From NCBI GenBank assembly GCA_965212595.1, contig CBDBVE010000008.1, positions 1 to 64,000 of the forward strand: a stretch of 64,000 bases of DNA. Direction: 5' to 3'. A model generated the notes under the pieces. It searched no databases, was not told the DNA's origin, and worked only from the letters and a program-made list of their open reading frames with translations. This document shows, piece by piece, positions 61,901 to 64,000 of this stretch; the first letter of the stretch is position 1, and each line of letters opens with the position of its first letter. Position numbers and translations under genes: made by a program. This stretch comes from Poritiphilus sp965212595. Lineage in GTDB: Bacteria > Bacteroidota > Bacteroidia > Flavobacteriales > Flavobacteriaceae.

Positions 61901-63331
61901 TGGATCTCCATCAAGCGCGGCATTCGTATTCTGATATATCTGAGCTGCTTCCTCATTAGGTAAAACCATGCTATGACCATTCCAGTTGGCAAAATACATA
62001 GGAAGCCAATAGGTTTGTGGTACCCCGGTTACCTGTTCAGTGCCATCCAACTGCATTGGATATACCTGGTAAGGCAGTTCTCCGTCAAAGGTACCTAGAT
62101 CTATGAAGTCTCCTGGATTCTGAGGATCCCTTGCAAGGCTCAGGCTTTGTTTACTTATGGCCCTATTAAGCGATTCCCAGGGGTTATCAGGGTCACCCGG
62201 ATCGGCAATTTCTCTAACATCAATATTATAACCTAAAACACCCAGGGGTGCGTCAAGCCGTTTCGATGTATCGGCTACGGAATTATCCTCCATTAACTGT
62301 CTCATATACCACATTAAGATCTTTTGATCCATCCATCCCAGGTATACCCCACCTTCTTTTGTAGGGTAGGAACCATCTGCCTCCTCTACCATTGGGTCTC
62401 GGTGAGGAGGTTGGTGGCAGTGCACGATTTTTGCAAAACCATCATCCAGTTCGGCTGTTTCCAGGAATAGATCATCATAATTGCCATCATGTGAACTCAA
62501 AACGGGATAAAGTAGCGGTGCAAATACATGACGTGGCTCACCGGGAGTAAGGGCCGGAATTCGAGCCGCGTAGCGCTTTATAAAATCAGGGTCAATAGTT
62601 TGAGGGCTATAACTACTTCCATCGGCCAAGTCAATATATAAATAGCCGCCATCAGGAAAACTATTGGCGTCTATAGGAAGTGAGGTGGAATAGATAAAGC
62701 CGGCTTGTTGAGCCAGGAGTGGTTGCCTCATGATATGGGCGAATACTTTCCCCCAACTCACTATTTCAGAGCTGCGCTTAAAATTGGCGTGATACTTAGC
62801 CGCTTTTACGGCACAGTGATAACTGTCGTCGGTAACTGCGTTCTTTGTTCTGGGACCAGTAAAGTTAAATGCCCCGCGATAACTTTTAGGTAAATACTTG
62901 CTAACACTGTGTTCTCTCTTCCGTGTTTTTTCGAATTGCCGTTCGGAAGGAATACTACTTAAGGTGACGTTAGAATTGTCCATATCTGCCTGGAAGATAT
63001 TCAGGTGTTGCCCCATGGCCTCAAAAATATCCCTGGGATTTTCTGGGGCACTAGTGGTCAAAGCTATTCCATTGGCTGCAGGCTGTGGTTGAGGTAGCGG
63101 ATTGATCCCTAGCCCAGGCAGCATATGCGCATTAAATGAAAAAGTGGCATCGGCGAAAGCCTCTTCAGCGTCAGGAATAGGTGGATCGCCAGGATTAGGC
63201 GGGGCTCCATTAATGATTATGGGGTTTAATGGGTTGTGATCTCTCGGGAGAACAACAATATTCAATTGCAACTCATTTCCGTCAAAGAACTGCGGAAAGG
63301 TCATTATGGATAAACGCTGATTGAGTTTCAT
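58970..63331 (-). CDS. Giant 1453-residue protein of unknown family
   Basis: The frame opens at ATG 63331 (MKLNQRLSIMTFPQFF; the Met at residue 10 is an alternative) and has no signal peptide or membrane span. The body is soluble, Pro/Asp/Gly-rich and beta-rich, with acid-rich loops. A helix around residue 130 (RQFEKTRKREHSVSKYLPKSY) precedes the main body. The segments GDPDNPWESLNRAISKQ and TSLPIDANSFPDGGYLYIDL look like extracellular or structural assembly proteins. The last residues end DICCDSC. I do not recognise a family. The gene follows a beta-rich protein gene after only 14 bases, so they are one operon. Confidence 0.7.
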   Translation of the reverse strand: MKLNQRLSIMTFPQFFDGNELQLNIVVLPRDHNPLNPIIINGAPPNPGDPPIPDAEEAFADATFSFNAHMLPGLGINPLPQPQPAANGIALTTSAPENPRDIFEAMGQHLNIFQADMDNSNVTLSSIPSERQFEKTRKREHSVSKYLPKSYRGAFNFTGPRTKNAVTDDSYHCAVKAAKYHANFKRSSEIVSWGKVFAHIMRQPLLAQQAGFIYSTSLPIDANSFPDGGYLYIDLADGSSYSPQTIDPDFIKRYAARIPALTPGEPRHVFAPLLYPVLSSHDGNYDDLFLETAELDDGFAKIVHCHQPPHRDPMVEEADGSYPTKEGGVYLGWMDQKILMWYMRQLMEDNSVADTSKRLDAPLGVLGYNIDVREIADPGDPDNPWESLNRAISKQSLSLARDPQNPGDFIDLGTFDGELPYQVYPMQLDGTEQVTGVPQTYWLPMYFANWNGHSMVLPNEEAAQIYQNTNAALDGDPEGVLLTDEDGNPVLDKDGNQLTTGTGVTGPAQNQLNQMYNAGAVNTLLRYGNSYQFRVRMQDISGGSPNIDLNPLNETPSDIATCAFKRFVNPIQPRIQELEALQTDDDTVKHPILSKDGPSELTELNIRRPKLSYPAVVYTGKYSDPIQRLMNQSNLGLQTDLSNAEHRVGLGIADPDVNAIEITVEIASLKLDKLDSVNGKEDYVHLYTTKRSFPDLGGNEDNYEAVLNIPINYVDIQGTDKVLNTGIELSLVEDLGLTDDIDNLSELVLPTAREARLTIRAVCEDKETENETGAYYGVIDEANKSLDVRYGEAFTMKLYKPSDDETSLLVQTPGVPELQGIFMRPDLQPAFDGKLTTFLLGKQNFTSLSNVQQFAERLQLENSGLTLNAGKGKRIVFGCSSRIRHTLAPDGSSLTLASKGDLMNHWLCCLSLEIDRDWMWDALETDSFIVKRTHGFTYAEQPEAVDAEVGRIKMIRTASFEALDGPQRNSTRLLFIDAIEPKKEPQGNAPAFPDTIDVSYTFEPQFKAEHAAQSDEPIGLSMTLPITTPPAQIPKIASAGLALSPYQRDEKYSSSESRKRFLWVEFDAPIQDPQDTYFARVLVNTPDQLISNNHPSLFIAPEEPELPIDPELMRVISPASSNDLAGLNAMQPMIKSANSEVHYLLPMPPGLHANSDEMFGFFTYEFRVGHFERPPENPEDAAEKVWTTAQGRFGRRLKSNGIQHPAPGLNCMPNRDEDKLWVTAPYAVAVHQGKNVTADPPRTELWALLYAQVKQADNKDYRNVLLDDRPLDWRVQVETEKEVNVFEKYSEGQLKLLNNITQKTLKGQASITPTGNFLKLVDLSINKNKKSTKYGTTVWSNAEIRQLLAACGLPKDSPLSTVVVEILPQIQNIFDHISELEKPSVVQNAVGLVDSKDIGNFAKEYSKKYGKRGETVSAAAPPKPSPLSDRLGHHRILRTSPLTRVPDICCDSC

Positions 63332-63345
63332 CTTATGCTATTTTT

Positions 63346-64000
63346 TTAAGCGATCTGGCGCTGTTCTGACCAGGATTCTGTAAAACTGATATTTATAATA
63401 AAGGCTATACTGATGTCCAGTCCGAAGGTAACCTGGCATTCAAGATCTGTTCTAGAACCGCTACCAATTTGTTTCTTGGTGTAGGTTCCTTTGGCTTCGA
63501 TGCGAATGGTGATTGAAACAATTCCGCCTAGAATTTCTGCATGTCCTTCAAATAACATAAAGGCGGATATTTCAAAAATACCTTCGGCAATAAAGATTTC
63601 CGCGCCCACAACGAACAGGACACTTACATTACCGGCAACGGGTAATCCAATGACTATTTGTGCTCCAAAACCAAATTTCATCCGTAATGAGGGCCCTATT
63701 TTGGTGTCAGCGGCGATATCTACATTGGCCTGGCCAATGGCATAGATCGTAGCTGCCGAAATGGACACGCACATTACGGATAGGCGGGCATAGAAACCAA
63801 GAGAGGCTCCAGCACTAGGCAGAAGTTCATTGGCATCTGTAGTGACCTTAAGGGCTGCATTAAAATAGGCTCCAATGCTGAGTCCGGCTTCTAACTTGAA
63901 TGGCGTATTGGGGTCGTTATAGACCGCATCCGGAACGGGAAAGCGTATTACCGGAATCTCCTTAGAAGCTTCAAACTTGTATTCCCAGCTACCTGCCTTA
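63346..64000 (-). CDS. Beta-rich protein, C-terminal part (5' end outside the window)
   Basis: The frame is open from the window edge (63999) to the stop at 63346, so about 217 C-terminal residues are visible. The sequence alternates hydrophobic and polar residues almost throughout (MKFGFGAQIVIGLPVAG, then ILGGIVSITIRIEAKG) and ends with ITESWSEQRQIA-like residues (SFTESWSEQRQIA). This reads as a long series of beta strands, as in a barrel or beta-solenoid. There is no visible signal sequence because the start is outside. Two Cys residues are near the start and one is in DLECQV. It is in one operon with the giant protein, which starts 14 bases after its stop. Confidence 0.65.
   Translation of the reverse strand, partial: KAGSWEYKFEASKEIPVIRFPVPDAVYNDPNTPFKLEAGLSIGAYFNAALKVTTDANELLPSAGASLGFYARLSVMCVSISAATIYAIGQANVDIAADTKIGPSLRMKFGFGAQIVIGLPVAGNVSVLFVVGAEIFIAEGIFEISAFMLFEGHAEILGGIVSITIRIEAKGTYTKKQIGSGSRTDLECQVTFGLDISIAFIINISFTESWSEQRQIA

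Overview
The window looks like a stretch of chromosome from a (probably marine) member of the Flavobacteriaceae, phylum Bacteroidota. The evidence is moderate G+C; start codons without Shine-Dalgarno sequences but preceded by A-rich DNA; promoter boxes of the Bacteroidota type TAnnTTTG; many short lipoproteins with a lipobox Cys; an ECF sigma / FecR / STN-type TonB receptor set; a propeller-domain histidine kinase; and CotH, SPFH, SulP and DUF885 proteins typical of this group. I saw no rRNA, convincing tRNA, CRISPR array, insertion sequence or prophage.

Layout. 1-4963: the end of a CtlX-like amidinohydrolase, a frameshifted TIM-barrel lipoprotein, a surface carboxypeptidase-regulatory-domain protein, a twice-frameshifted SDR/DUF2867 oxidoreductase and a hypothetical protein. 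5090-12972: argS, then an iron/nutrient-type signalling set on the minus strand (ECF sigma, FecR anti-sigma, TonB receptor) divergent from a repeat-built acidic lipoprotein. 13323-15820: housekeeping ffh and folD, plus a 47-residue lipoprotein. 16141-20184: a secreted esterase and a sulfatase, probably degrading sulfated or esterified polymers, and a small lipoprotein. 20205-21237: an SPFH membrane protein coupled to a small ribbon-helix-helix protein, with a near-palindromic site at their promoter. 21426-26499: single enzymes (DUF885, DHFR-like, MFS, GIY-YIG, aldo/keto reductase). 26583-32174: two-component pair, OmpA-family protein and lipoprotein. 32301-34650: DUF4349 lipoprotein divergent from a two-gene unknown operon, with tandem 11-bp repeats between them. 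34657-38540: VOC, alpha/beta hydrolase, HxlR regulator, SnoaL-like, cupin and a lipoprotein. 38591-46614: HerA-like ATPase, queE, metalloprotease lipoprotein, methyltransferase, YkgJ, sterol-desaturase-like enzyme, NamZ-type muramidase and an FtsX-type permease. 46735-51246: PLP enzyme, CotH, M20 peptidase, aldose epimerase. 51285-56212: a probable sulfur unit (Crp/Fnr regulator, exported protein, SulP transporter, MBL-double rhodanese). 56346-56577: a G+C-richer, hairpin-rich stretch leading into a 33-codon single-membrane-span ORF. 56586-58915: DEDDh exonuclease-GIY-YIG fusion and a LuxR regulator. 58970-64000: a 1453-residue protein of unknown family and, just upstream, a beta-rich protein that runs off the window.

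The best candidates for something undescribed are the 58970-64000 pair, the structured leader plus mini membrane protein at 56346-56577, and the regulatory arrays at 33190-33229 and 21240-21267. Three one-base homopolymer insertions (near 1195, 3472 and 3514) break two genes in the first 4.5 kb; sequencing error is at least as likely as real decay. Family names come from reading motifs only; no database search was possible.
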